Of a DNA stretch of 64,000 nucleotides, positions 53,878 through 63,503 are shown piece by piece. The stretch lies in NCBI GenBank assembly GCA_963700775.1, contig CAVOYU010000001.1, forward strand, positions 372,001 to 436,000, written 5' to 3'. Within the stretch, counting starts at the first letter, position 1, and each line of letters opens with the position of its first letter. The stretch comes from Thermohalobaculum sp963700775 (GTDB taxonomy: Bacteria > Pseudomonadota > Alphaproteobacteria > Rhodobacterales > Rhodobacteraceae). The notes beneath the pieces were generated by a model that saw only the letters and a list, made by a program, of their open reading frames with translations, did no database searches and had not been told where the DNA came from. A program made the position numbers and the translations under genes.

Positions 53878-55104
53878 ATGACGCAAAAGATCGACACCCG
53901 CGTCTGCATCGCCGGAGGCGGCCCGGCCGGGCTGATGCTGGGGCTGCTGCTGGCGCGGGCGGACATCGACGTGGTGGTGCTCGAGAAGCATGCCGACTTC
54001 CTGCGCGACTTCCGAGGCGACACGCTGCATCCCTCGACGCTCGAGGTGATGCGCGAACTCGGCCTGCTCGACGGACTGCTGGCGCTGCCGCACCAGCGGA
54101 TCGACCGGCTTTCGATCGACTTCGCCGGCCGGCGCATGGAGGTCGCCGACCTCTCCGGCCTGCCCGTCGCCTGTCCCTTCATCGCCCTGATGCCGCAATG
54201 GGACTTCCTCGACTACCTGGCCCGCGAGGCCTCGCTCTGGCCCGGCTTCGCGCTCCGGATGCAGACCTGGGCGACCGGCCTGATCCGGACGGCGGACCGC
54301 ATCGCCGGCGTCACCGCCGAGGGGCCGGCCGGCCCGATCGAGATCCGCGCCGACCTGGTGGTGGCGGCGGATGGCCGCGGCTCGCTCCTGCGCGACCGGT
54401 CCGGCCTGCCGGTCGAGGAGTTCGGCGTGCCGATGGACGTGCAGTGGTTCCGCCTCGCCCGCGACCCGCTTCGGGGCGAGCTGCCCCTTGGCACGATCCG
54501 GGCCGGATCCATGCTGGTGCTGCTGCCCCGCGGCGACTACTGGCAATGCGGCCATGTGATCCCCAAGGGCGGCGACGCGGCCTTGCGCGCCGGCGGCATC
54601 GGCGCGCTCCGCGACCGGCTCCGGGCGCTCCGGCCCGAACTCGGGGACGCCACCGGCGCGCTCACCGGCTGGGAACAGGTGCCGCTGCTGACAGTGCGGG
54701 TCAACCGCCTGAACGACTGGTGCCGCGACGGACTGCTCTGCATCGGCGACGCCGCCCACGCCATGTCGCCGGTGGCCGGGGTCGGCATCAACCTCGCCAT
54801 CCAGGACGCGGTGGCGGCGGCGAACCTGCTGACCGCGCCGCTCCGCGCCGGGCGCCCCGGCCTGCCCGAGCTCCGCCGGGTGCAGGAGCGCCGTCTCTGG
54901 CCGGCCAGCGTCACCCAGCGGCTCCAGCTCGCGATCCAGAACCGGATCATCGCCGAGGCGCTCGACGCCGAGACCCCGCCCGATCCGCCGCTGCCGCTCC
55001 GCCTGTTCGACGCGGTCCCCCTGCTCCGCCGCCTGCCGGCGCGGCTGATCGGCATGGGCATCCGGCCCGAGCATGTGCGGATCGAGCCGGCGGCAGGCCG
55101 CTGA
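53878..55104 (+). CDS. FAD-dependent aromatic-type monooxygenase (PHBH fold)
   Basis: A 408-residue group A flavoprotein monooxygenase. The FAD-binding dinucleotide fold is VCIAGGGPAGLMLGLLLARA (9-28). The middle DG-type motif is DLVVAADGRGSLLRDRSG, and the second FAD motif is LLCIGDAAHAMSPVAGVGIN, with the invariant GD. These fit the p-hydroxybenzoate hydroxylase/UbiH superfamily that hydroxylates aromatics with NADPH and O2. No neighbour points to a substrate: the acyl-CoA ligase downstream converges on it. UbiH-like ubiquinone hydroxylation is possible but not indicated. Confidence 0.82.
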   Translation: MTQKIDTRVCIAGGGPAGLMLGLLLARADIDVVVLEKHADFLRDFRGDTLHPSTLEVMRELGLLDGLLALPHQRIDRLSIDFAGRRMEVADLSGLPVACPFIALMPQWDFLDYLAREASLWPGFALRMQTWATGLIRTADRIAGVTAEGPAGPIEIRADLVVAADGRGSLLRDRSGLPVEEFGVPMDVQWFRLARDPLRGELPLGTIRAGSMLVLLPRGDYWQCGHVIPKGGDAALRAGGIGALRDRLRALRPELGDATGALTGWEQVPLLTVRVNRLNDWCRDGLLCIGDAAHAMSPVAGVGINLAIQDAVAAANLLTAPLRAGRPGLPELRRVQERRLWPASVTQRLQLAIQNRIIAEALDAETPPDPPLPLRLFDAVPLLRRLPARLIGMGIRPEHVRIEPAAGR

Positions 55105-55115
55105 GCCGGCCGCCC

Positions 55116-57014
55116 CTACCGCACCGTCTCCCACGGCCGGTCGAAGCCGCCCAGCGCCTCGGCGATCCGGGTCTCGTCCGCCGCGCCCGCGGACCTGACC
55201 CGGGCCACCAGGCCCCGCGCCTTGTCCTCGACCACCTCGATGCCGGCCTCGATTCCCGCCTGCTCCAGCGCCGCGCCGTAGACCCGCGCGATCGCCATCT
55301 TGCGCAGCGCCGGCTTGAACACCTTGCCGACCGCGGTCTTCGGCAGCTCCTTCAGCACCTCGACATATTTCGGCACCGCGGCATTCTCCCTGACCGCCTC
55401 GCGGGCGAAGTCCATCAGCTCCGAGACCGTGACCTCGGCGCCGTCCGCCAGCTCCACATAGGCGCAGGGCAACTCGCCCGAATGGGCGTCGGGCTGGCCG
55501 ACGGCGCCGACGAAGGCCACCGCCGGGTGGCCCGCCAGCGCCTCCTCGATCAGCGCCGGGTCGATGTTGTGGCCGCCCCGGATGATCAGGTCCTTGGCGC
55601 GCCCGGTGATCCAGACATAGCCGTCGCCGTCGATCCGCCCCAGATCGCCGGAGCGCAGCAGGTGCCCCGGCTCGGCGAAGACGCCGCGGTTGCGCGCCTC
55701 CTCGGTGTAGCCCGGGAACACCCCCGGGCTCGAGATGCAGATCTCCCCGATCTCGCCGGGGCCGCATTCCCGCAGGATCGCGCCATCGGGCGCGCAGTCC
55801 AGGATCCGCACGTCGGTATAGGGCACCGGCAGCCCGACCGAGCCGATCTTGCGCTCGCCCCCGATCGGGTTGTGCGACACGATGCAGGTCGCCTCGGTCA
55901 TGCCATAGCCCTCTAGGATCTTCACCCCGGTCGCCGCCTCGAAGCGCTTGAACAGCTCGACCGGCATCGGCGCCGAGCCGCAGAGCGCGAATTTCAGGCT
56001 CGAGACGTCGGCGTCCACCTTGCGCTGCATCAGCGCCGAGGCGGCGGTCGGCACCATCACCATGAAGGTGACCCGCCAGCGCTCGACCAGTTTCCAGTAG
56101 TTGTCCATGACGCCCTCGCCCCGGTATCCGGCCGGGGTCGGCATCACCATGTGGGCGCCGGCTGCGATGCAGGCCATCAGGATCGGATAGGCGCCGAACA
56201 CATGGAACAGCGGCAGCGGGCAGATCAGCACCTCGCCCTCGCCGCCGAGCCCCTGCGAGATGATCAGCCCGTTGTAGACCATGCCGCGCTGCCGGTGCTG
56301 GGCGATCTTCGGCATCCCCGTGGTGCCGCCGGTGTGGAACAGCGCCGCCACCCGCTCGCCACCGCCCTCCGCGAACGACAGCGCCGCGCCATCCTCGGCC
56401 ATCAGGGCTTGCATGAAATTCAGCACCCGCACGCCGGGCGCCCGCGTGACCCTCGGCCGGATCAGACGGACCAGCCAGCCCAGCGGCGCCGGCAGGTAGC
56501 GGGCCAGGTCGACCTCCAGGACGGTCCGGACCTCCGGCGCCATCGCCACCGCCGCATGGGCCTTCTGGGCGATGTCGGTCTTCGGCATCGGCGCCAGCGT
56601 CACCAGCGCCTTCGCCCCGGTCTCGCGCAGCAGCGCCGCGATCTGCCCAGCCTCCAGCAGCGGGTTGACCGGGCTGACCATCCCCGCGGTGGCCCCGCCC
56701 AGCAGCGCCAGCACCGTCTCGTTGCAGTTCGGCAGCAGATAGGCCACCGTGTCGTTCTCGCCGATGCCGATGCGGCGGAAGAGGTTGGCCGTGCGCGTCA
56801 CCTGCTCCGCCAGCGACGCCCAGTCCAGGGTCTCGGCCCGGTCCTTCGGACCCGAGCGGATCTGGAAGCTGACCGCCGGCGCGCGGGGGCGGGCCGCGGC
56901 GGTCCTGCGCAGCATGCCGTAGACCGTCTCCGCCGGCCAGCGCTCGGCCAGCGGCACCGCCTCGACCGCCTCCTTCTCGGCGAGCGTCCGCCAGCTCGCC
57001 CGCGACTCCGCCAT
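55116..57014 (-). CDS. Acyl-CoA synthetase / AMP-dependent ligase
   Basis: A 632-residue ANL-superfamily ligase that activates a carboxylic acid with ATP and CoA. The AMP-binding P-loop is ALFHTGGTTGMPKIAQH, the A4/A5 region is ILEGYGMTEATCIVS, the A7 motif is LRSGDLGRIDGDGYVWITGR with the AMP-binding aspartate, and A8 is KDLIIRGGHNIDPALIEEAL. A10 carries the adenylation lysine in ELPKTAVGKVFKPALRK. Long N- and C-terminal parts suit fatty or aryl acids. The ATG at 57014 leads into SRASWRTLAEKEAVEAVPLA. Divergent from the zinc-ribbon gene. Substrate unresolved. Confidence 0.87.
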   Translation of the reverse strand: MAESRASWRTLAEKEAVEAVPLAERWPAETVYGMLRRTAAARPRAPAVSFQIRSGPKDRAETLDWASLAEQVTRTANLFRRIGIGENDTVAYLLPNCNETVLALLGGATAGMVSPVNPLLEAGQIAALLRETGAKALVTLAPMPKTDIAQKAHAAVAMAPEVRTVLEVDLARYLPAPLGWLVRLIRPRVTRAPGVRVLNFMQALMAEDGAALSFAEGGGERVAALFHTGGTTGMPKIAQHRQRGMVYNGLIISQGLGGEGEVLICPLPLFHVFGAYPILMACIAAGAHMVMPTPAGYRGEGVMDNYWKLVERWRVTFMVMVPTAASALMQRKVDADVSSLKFALCGSAPMPVELFKRFEAATGVKILEGYGMTEATCIVSHNPIGGERKIGSVGLPVPYTDVRILDCAPDGAILRECGPGEIGEICISSPGVFPGYTEEARNRGVFAEPGHLLRSGDLGRIDGDGYVWITGRAKDLIIRGGHNIDPALIEEALAGHPAVAFVGAVGQPDAHSGELPCAYVELADGAEVTVSELMDFAREAVRENAAVPKYVEVLKELPKTAVGKVFKPALRKMAIARVYGAALEQAGIEAGIEVVEDKARGLVARVRSAGAADETRIAEALGGFDRPWETVR

Positions 57015-57132
57015 GCCGTTTCTCCCCGCCGGTCCGGGCCTCCGCCTGGCGCCATTGAGCCATATCGGCGGATGCCGGGCAAGCGACGCGCACCGTCTGG
57101 TCATTTCGCCGCCGGCTCCCTATCTCCTCGCC

Positions 57133-57474
57133 ATGGGAGCCCGTCCGCCAGAGCCATACCGCCTCGCGCGCTGCTGCTATTGCGGCGCCCGTTCGACCCT
57201 GCCCCCGGCCGGCAGCCGCAAGGCGCTGGTCTGCCACGGCTGCGGCGCGCCGATCCTGGTGATCGAGGCACTGGGCCCGGCCGCACACCGCGAACGCCCC
57301 GGCCGGTCGCGCCCGCCGATCCCGCACCCGGCCGAGCGCCGCGGCCAGCACCTGCCGAAGGACCGCCCGATCCGGCGCCGCAAGGGCAAGGCGCGCCCTG
57401 GCCTGCTCGCACGCCTGAGCCGGATGTTCGACGAGCTGGACGACCTCGACGACGTCCTCGATCTCTTCGACTGA
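57133..57474 (+). CDS. Small zinc-ribbon protein with acidic tail
   Basis: A 113-residue soluble protein. Two CxxC pairs, CCYCGARSTLPPAG and VCHGCGAPILVIEA (about 14-45), form a putative zinc ribbon. A basic proline/arginine-rich middle (PKDRPIRRRKGKARPG) is followed by an acidic C-terminus (FDELDDLDDVLDLFD, 99-113). The ATG at 57133 was chosen because upstream in-frame sequence overlaps the start region of the opposing ligase and is not conserved-looking. Nucleic-acid or protein binding is possible; the function is unknown. Confidence 0.7.
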   Translation: MGARPPEPYRLARCCYCGARSTLPPAGSRKALVCHGCGAPILVIEALGPAAHRERPGRSRPPIPHPAERRGQHLPKDRPIRRRKGKARPGLLARLSRMFDELDDLDDVLDLFD

Positions 57475-57500
57475 TCGCGCCCGGGGGGAGGCGTGGCGCC

Positions 57501-59345
57501 CTACTCCGCCGCCAGTCCCTCGGTGAATTGCAACCGGGCGAGGCGGGCATAGAGCCCGCCCTCGGCCACCAGCGCCTCGTGGCTGCCGGTGGCGACCAGC
57601 CGGCCCTCGTCGAACACCAGTATCCGGTCGGCGCTCTTCACGGTCGCCAGCCGGTGGGCGATCACCAGCGTCGTGCGCCCCCGGCTCAGCCGGTCGACCG
57701 CCTGCTGCACCGCCCGCTCACTCTCGGCATCCAGCGCCGAGGTCGCCTCGTCCAGCAGCAGCACCGGCGCGTCGCGCAGGATGGCGCGGGCGATGGCGAT
57801 CCGCTGCTTCTGCCCGCCCGACAGCAGCACGCCGCGCTCGCCGAGCCAGGTGCCGTAGCCCTGCGGCAGCTTGGCGATGAACTCGTGCGCCGCGGCGGCG
57901 CGCGCCGCCTGTTCGATTTCGGCGTCGCTCGCCTCCGGGCGCCCGAAGCGGATGTTCTCGCTGACCGTGTCGGCGAAGATCACCGGCTCCTGCGGCACCA
58001 GCGCCAGCCGCCGGCGCAGATCCCGCAGCCGCATCTTCGCGATCGGCACCCCGTCGAGGGTGATCGCGCCCTGCTCCGGATCGTAGAACCTCAGCAACAG
58101 CTGCAGCACCGTGGTCTTGCCGGCGCCCGAGGGACCGACCAGCGCCACCCGCTCGCCCGGCGCCACCCGGAACGACACCCCGCGCAAGGCCGGCACCTCG
58201 CGCCGCGTCTCGTAGGCGAAGTCCACATCGTCGAAGGCGATCGCGCCCACCGGCCTGCCCGGCGCCGGTTCCGCCGCCGGCAGCGGGTCCGCCACCTCGC
58301 GGATCGGGTTCCGCATCGCCAGGATCTCGACCAGCCGCTCGGTCGCCCCCGCCGCCCGCTGCAGCTCGCCCCAGACCTCGCTCAGCGCGCCGACGGCGCC
58401 GGCGGTGAACACCGCGTAGAGGATGTACTGCGCCATCGCCCCAGCGCTCATGCGTCCGGCCATCACGTCGCGGGCGCCGATCCACATCACCGCGACGATT
58501 CCGCCGGAGACGAAGAAGATCACCAGCGCGGTCAGCCAGGCGCGCGCCGTGATCCGCTCCTTCGCCGCCCGGTAGGCGGCCTCGACCTTGGCGGCGAACT
58601 GCGCCTTCGAGACCTCCTCATGGGTCATCGCCTGCACGGTCTGGGCCGCCTGCAGGGTCTCGCCCGCGGCGGTGGCGCTCTCGGCCACGAGGTCCTGCGA
58701 GAGCCGCGACAGGCGGCGCACCTTGCGGCCGAGGATCAGGATCGGGAACACCACCAACGGCACGATCAGCAGCGTCATGCCGGTCAGCTTCGCCGAGGTC
58801 ACCAGCAGCATGACGATGCCGCCGGCCAGCAGCAGGATGTTCCTGAGCGCGATCGACGCGGTCGACCCCACCACCGCCTGGATCACCGAGGTATCCGTGG
58901 TCAGCCGGGTCATCACCTCGGCGGTCATCACCCGCTCGAAGAAGGCCGGGCTCATGGCGGCCACATGGGCGAAGACCGCCTTCCGGAGATCGGCGATCAC
59001 CCGCTCGCCGAGCCGGGTGACCAGGTAGAAGCGCAGCGCCGTCGCCACCGCCAGCGCCGCGGCGACCCCGATCAGGGCGAGGAAGTACTTGTCGATCAGC
59101 CCGGCATTGTCGGTCGAGAACCCGTCGATCACCCGGCGGAAGGCCACCGGCAGGGTCAGGGTGAAGCCGGCCGCCGCCAGCAGCGCCGCGGCCACGCCCA
59201 GGATGGTGCCGCGATAGGGCCGCAGGAAGGGGGCCAGCCCCTTCAGCGGCCTGATCTCCGTCGATTTCGCGCGCTCCGCGGCGTCGGGTGCTCCCTGACC
59301 CGGCCCCTGCGCGCGGCCCGAATTTCCCCGCACCGCCAGCCTCAT
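57501..59345 (-). CDS. ABC transporter, fused permease and ATPase (MsbA/LptB-like exporter half)
   Basis: A 614-residue type IV exporter half-transporter that works as a dimer. The six-helix transmembrane domain spans about 30-330 (TILGVAAALLAAAGFTLTLP, LLLAGGIVMLLVTSAKLTGM). The nucleotide-binding domain has Walker A GPSGAGKTTVLQLLLRFYD, the signature LSGGQKQRIAIARAILRD, Walker B VLLLDEATSALDAES and the H-loop VIAHRLATV. It belongs to the MsbA-like lipid or drug exporters. No membrane-fusion partner is adjacent. It ends 26 bp from the convergent zinc-ribbon gene. Substrate unknown. Confidence 0.88.
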   Translation of the reverse strand: MRLAVRGNSGRAQGPGQGAPDAAERAKSTEIRPLKGLAPFLRPYRGTILGVAAALLAAAGFTLTLPVAFRRVIDGFSTDNAGLIDKYFLALIGVAAALAVATALRFYLVTRLGERVIADLRKAVFAHVAAMSPAFFERVMTAEVMTRLTTDTSVIQAVVGSTASIALRNILLLAGGIVMLLVTSAKLTGMTLLIVPLVVFPILILGRKVRRLSRLSQDLVAESATAAGETLQAAQTVQAMTHEEVSKAQFAAKVEAAYRAAKERITARAWLTALVIFFVSGGIVAVMWIGARDVMAGRMSAGAMAQYILYAVFTAGAVGALSEVWGELQRAAGATERLVEILAMRNPIREVADPLPAAEPAPGRPVGAIAFDDVDFAYETRREVPALRGVSFRVAPGERVALVGPSGAGKTTVLQLLLRFYDPEQGAITLDGVPIAKMRLRDLRRRLALVPQEPVIFADTVSENIRFGRPEASDAEIEQAARAAAAHEFIAKLPQGYGTWLGERGVLLSGGQKQRIAIARAILRDAPVLLLDEATSALDAESERAVQQAVDRLSRGRTTLVIAHRLATVKSADRILVFDEGRLVATGSHEALVAEGGLYARLARLQFTEGLAAE

Positions 59346-59568
59346 CTCCTATGCGAGGCCGGGTGTAGCAACGCATCCCCGCCACGGCAAGGCGGCCATT
59401 TGCGCCTTTGACATGTCCGCGCCGATGGCGATCGCTCGCGCAAACTCCCCCGCAAGTCGCGGACCTGTCGAATGCCCTCCCCTGCCCCAACAATCTCCGG
59501 CTGCGCCCGCCGGCGAAATCGGCCATAACGGCCACGACTCACTTCCGACGGTCCCACCGGACGGCTGC

Positions 59569-60834
59569 ATGCGCACCCTGATCTCCTTCGCCGCGCTGTT
59601 CCTCTCCGTGCTGCTGGTGCAGCTCGGCTCGGGCACGCTGGGGCCGCTGGACGCGCTGGCGGGCTCGGTGCGCGGCTTCACCACCGCGGAGATCGGCCTC
59701 CTCGGCTCGGCGCATTTCCTCGGCTTCTTCGCCGGCTGCTGGCTGGCGCCGCGCTTCATCGGCTCGGTCGGCCATTCCCGCGCCTTCGCCGCCGCGGCGG
59801 CCATCGGCGCCATCGGGGCGCTGCTGCACCCGGTGTTCGAGGGTCCCTGGCAGTGGGCCGCCCTGCGCCTCCTGACCGGCATCGCCGTCGCCTCCGCCTA
59901 CACGGTCTGCGAGAGCTGGCTGCAGGCGAAGATCGAGACCCACAACCGCGGCCGGGTGTTCGGCGTGTTCCGGGTGGTCGACCTCTCCGGCTCGATCATG
60001 GCCCAGGGGCTGATCGCGGTCCTCGACCCAGCCTCCTACGCCTCCTACAACATCGTCGCGGTGTTCTGCTGCCTCTGCCTGCTGCCGCTGTCGCTGACCC
60101 GGCGCGACCCGCCGCCGGTCTCCGAGGCGCCCCGCCTGCAGCCGATCCGGGCGGCGCTGCTGTCGCCCTCGGCCTGCTTCGGCATCATCGTCGCCGGCCT
60201 GACCGGGGCGAGCTTCCGCATGGTCGGCCCGGTCTTCGGCATCGCCAACGACCTCAGCCAGACCCAGGTCGCCCTGTTCCTGACCGCGGGCGTGGTCGGC
60301 GGCGTGGCGGCGCAGTATCCGGTGGGGTGGCTCGCCGACAAGACCGACCGGCGCATCGTGCTGGTCGGGCTCTCGGCCGCCGCCATCGTCTCCAGCCTCG
60401 GCGTCGCCTATCTGGTCGAACCCGGCAACACCACGGTGGTGTTCCTCGGCGCCTTCCTGTTCGGCATGACCTCCTACCCGATCTATTCGGTCTCGGCGGC
60501 CTATGCGAACGACTTCGCGCCGAAGGACTTCGTGGTCGAACTGAACGCCGCGCTGATCTTCTTCTACTCGGTCGGCGCCATCGTCAGCCCGCTGCTGACG
60601 GCGCAGCTTATCTCCGCCTACGGCCCGGCGGCGATGTTCCTGTTCATCGCCGCGGCGCATCTGGCGCTGATCCTGTTCGCCGGCTACCGCATGACCCGGC
60701 GCAAGGCGCCCCGCCCCAGCGCTCGCTACACCATGGTGCCCCGCACCTCGATGATCATCGGCCGCCTGTTCCGGCGGACCCCCACCCCCGAGGCGGACCC
60801 TCCCGCCGGCGCACCAGAAAGGACCAAGCCATGA
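59569..60834 (+). CDS. MFS transporter, YcaD-like
   Basis: A 421-residue major facilitator with twelve predicted membrane segments. RTLISFAALFLSVLLVQLGS forms helix 1. The motif-A loop is GSVGHSR, and GIAVASAYTVCESWLQAKIE (helix 4-5) and GWLADKTDRRIVLVGLSAAA (motif A of the second half) match the YcaD/UhpC-like subgroup. The polar C-terminal tail (EADPPAGAPERTKP) is not conserved. The ATG at 59569 was chosen over in-frame starts further upstream because it opens directly into helix 1. Its stop overlaps the GST start as ATGA. Confidence 0.82.
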   Translation: MRTLISFAALFLSVLLVQLGSGTLGPLDALAGSVRGFTTAEIGLLGSAHFLGFFAGCWLAPRFIGSVGHSRAFAAAAAIGAIGALLHPVFEGPWQWAALRLLTGIAVASAYTVCESWLQAKIETHNRGRVFGVFRVVDLSGSIMAQGLIAVLDPASYASYNIVAVFCCLCLLPLSLTRRDPPPVSEAPRLQPIRAALLSPSACFGIIVAGLTGASFRMVGPVFGIANDLSQTQVALFLTAGVVGGVAAQYPVGWLADKTDRRIVLVGLSAAAIVSSLGVAYLVEPGNTTVVFLGAFLFGMTSYPIYSVSAAYANDFAPKDFVVELNAALIFFYSVGAIVSPLLTAQLISAYGPAAMFLFIAAAHLALILFAGYRMTRRKAPRPSARYTMVPRTSMIIGRLFRRTPTPEADPPAGAPERTKP

Positions 60835-61445
60835 AGCTCTACCACTCGCCGACCTCGCCCTATGTGCGGAAGGTCATGGTCACCCTGCACCTGACCGGCC
60901 AGCTCGGCGATGTCGAACTGGTCCCCGGCTCCGGCACGCCGCTCGAGGCGAATCCGCAGACGCTCACCGCGAACCCCCTCGGCAAGGTGCCCTGCCTGGT
61001 GACCGACAAGGGCGAGGCCCTGTTCGACAGCCGGGTGATCACCCGCTACCTCGACTGGCGCGGCAAGGGCGGCCTCTACCCGGAGGGCGAGGCCTGCTTC
61101 CCGGTGCTGGCCGCCGAGGCTCTGGCCGACGGCATCACCGATGCCGGGCTGCTGGCCACCTACGAATGGCGGCTCCGGCCCGAGGCGATCCGCTTCCAGC
61201 CCTTCGTCGACGGCCAGGTCGGCAAGATCGAGCGCGGGCTCGACGTGCTGGAGCGCACCGCCCCGGTGCTGGACGGCCCGATGAACGCCGCCAAGATCGC
61301 CGCCGGCGCCACCCTCGGCTACATGGACTTCCGCTTCGCCCGGCTGAACTGGCGCGACACCCGCCCGAAGCTCGCCGCCTGGTACAAGGCCTTCGCCGCC
61401 ACGCCGGCGATGCAGGCGACGGCGATCCCGCCGGACGCGAAGTAG
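60831..61445 (+). CDS. Glutathione S-transferase family protein
   Basis: A 204-residue GST. The N-terminal thioredoxin-like domain is KLYHSPTSPYVRKVMVTLHL, with the likely glutathione-activating serine in SPTSPY, and NPLGKVPCLVTDKGEALFDS carries the cis-proline and glutamyl-binding DS. The C-terminal alpha-helical domain includes the N-capping-like AAGATLGYMDFRF. The start overlaps the MFS stop by four bases, so the two genes are translationally coupled. Detoxification or a metabolic isomerase role are both possible. Confidence 0.87.
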   Translation: MKLYHSPTSPYVRKVMVTLHLTGQLGDVELVPGSGTPLEANPQTLTANPLGKVPCLVTDKGEALFDSRVITRYLDWRGKGGLYPEGEACFPVLAAEALADGITDAGLLATYEWRLRPEAIRFQPFVDGQVGKIERGLDVLERTAPVLDGPMNAAKIAAGATLGYMDFRFARLNWRDTRPKLAAWYKAFAATPAMQATAIPPDAK

Positions 61446-61534
61446 GCGCGCTTGGCGCACGGTTCCTCCAGCGTCCCGGGCTTGCCCCGGGACCTCATTG
61501 ACCGGTCCTCGCCCCCCGCCCCCGGAACACGCGC

Positions 61535-62170
61535 TTGACCATCCCCTGGCACGACATCGCGACGACGCTCGCCTTCTTCACCGCGAACGTGCTCTCGCCG
61601 GGACCCAACGTCTTCAACACGATCGCCATCGCGCTCGGCTCCGGCCGGCGCTCGGCGCTCGCCGTGGTGCCGGCGGTCAGCCTCGGCATCCTGATCTGGG
61701 CAAGCGCCGCGGTGCTGGGGGCGGCGGTGCTGTTCCGCCAGTTTCCCGGCCTCGAATCCGGCCTGACCGCGGTCGGCGGCCTGCTGCTGATCTGGTTCGC
61801 CACCCGCTATCTGCACCGGGCCTGGACCTGGTCGGCGCAGATCGGGAAGAACAAGGTCGTCACCCCCCGCCAGGCCTTCGCCATCACGCTTGGCATCCTC
61901 GCCACCAATCCCAAGGCGCTGACCAGCTGGCTGATCATCGTCTCGATCTTCCCCGCCGGCTCGGCGGGCTGGGCCGGCAACACCATCCTGATCCTCGGCG
62001 CGGCGCTGCTCTCCGGCCTCGGCCACACCTTCTACGCGCTCGCCTTCTCCACCCGCCACGCCGCCCAGGCCTATGCGAGGGCCGGCCGCTGGATCAACGC
62101 CGCGGTGGGCGTGTTCTTCCTCTCGCTCGGGGCGACTCTGCTGCTGCGGGTGGCCGGGCTCGGCGGGTAG
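61535..62170 (+). CDS. LysE/RhtB family amino-acid exporter
   Basis: A 211-residue inner-membrane exporter with about five to six helices. The family motif SPGPNVFNTIAIALGSGRRS appears at residues 21-40, and ITLGILATNPKALTSWLIIV matches the conserved NPK-containing segment. The start is a TTG at 61535, because no ATG or GTG upstream gives the conserved N-terminus. It exports amino acids or related metabolites by proton antiport. It follows the GST gene by 89 bp on the same strand and ends before a REP-like repeat. Confidence 0.85.
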   Translation: MTIPWHDIATTLAFFTANVLSPGPNVFNTIAIALGSGRRSALAVVPAVSLGILIWASAAVLGAAVLFRQFPGLESGLTAVGGLLLIWFATRYLHRAWTWSAQIGKNKVVTPRQAFAITLGILATNPKALTSWLIIVSIFPAGSAGWAGNTILILGAALLSGLGHTFYALAFSTRHAAQAYARAGRWINAAVGVFFLSLGATLLLRVAGLGG

Positions 62171-62206
62171 GCCGCGATTCCCGGCCCCGGCGCGGCGTCG
62201 GGCCAG

Positions 62207-62345
62207 ACCGGATCGCCCGTTCCTCCGGCGTCATCCCCGCGCAGGCGGGGATCCGGTGACGTCGGCCGGAGATTCCCGCCTGCGCGGGGATGACGGTGGC
62301 GGACACACGGCGATTCGGATGGCGGTTCAGACGGAACGGACGCGG
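62207..62345. repeat. REP-like palindromic repeat, copy 2
   Basis: Shares the ACCGGATCGCCCGTT start, the facing GTCATCCCCGCGCAGGCGGG and CCCGCCTGCGCGGGGATGAC motifs, the GGTGGCG linker and the GGAACGGACGC end with the copy at 21851-21975. It ends 2 bp from the sulfotransferase stop and could terminate or stabilise convergent transcripts. Confidence 0.85.
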
Positions 62346-62347
62346 CC

Positions 62348-63232
<885 letters not shown>

Positions 63233-63411
63233 TCCCCCCTGCCGAGCCCGGTCCGGGAGCAGCCTACACCGGGGCCGCCGGGGATCAAGTGCCCGGCTCC
63301 GCTCCCGCTCCGCCCCTGCCCCCGCCGCATTCGCCCCCGACGCTGTCGCAATTTTCATCGGGCGGGATACCATCTGCTGCTAGGTTTGCCGCGATTAAAT
63401 CGCCGGCCACC

Positions 63412-63425
63412 TCTGGTATACCAGA
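63412..63425. promoter_or_regulatory. Perfect 14-bp palindrome upstream of formate dehydrogenase
   Basis: TCTGGTATACCAGA is a perfect palindrome 79 bp before the formate dehydrogenase start. Its TGGTATACCA core has the form of operators used by GntR/FadR-type regulators. A half-site-like GGGATACCATCTG lies about 50 bp upstream (63365-63377). The operator role is inferred from symmetry and position. Confidence 0.5.
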
Positions 63426-63503
63426 TGCAGACGGCGTTCTCGGACGGCGACGGCTGCATGGCGATACCCTGGGGCGATACCCCGGGCGACAGGGATGGGA
63501 ACG

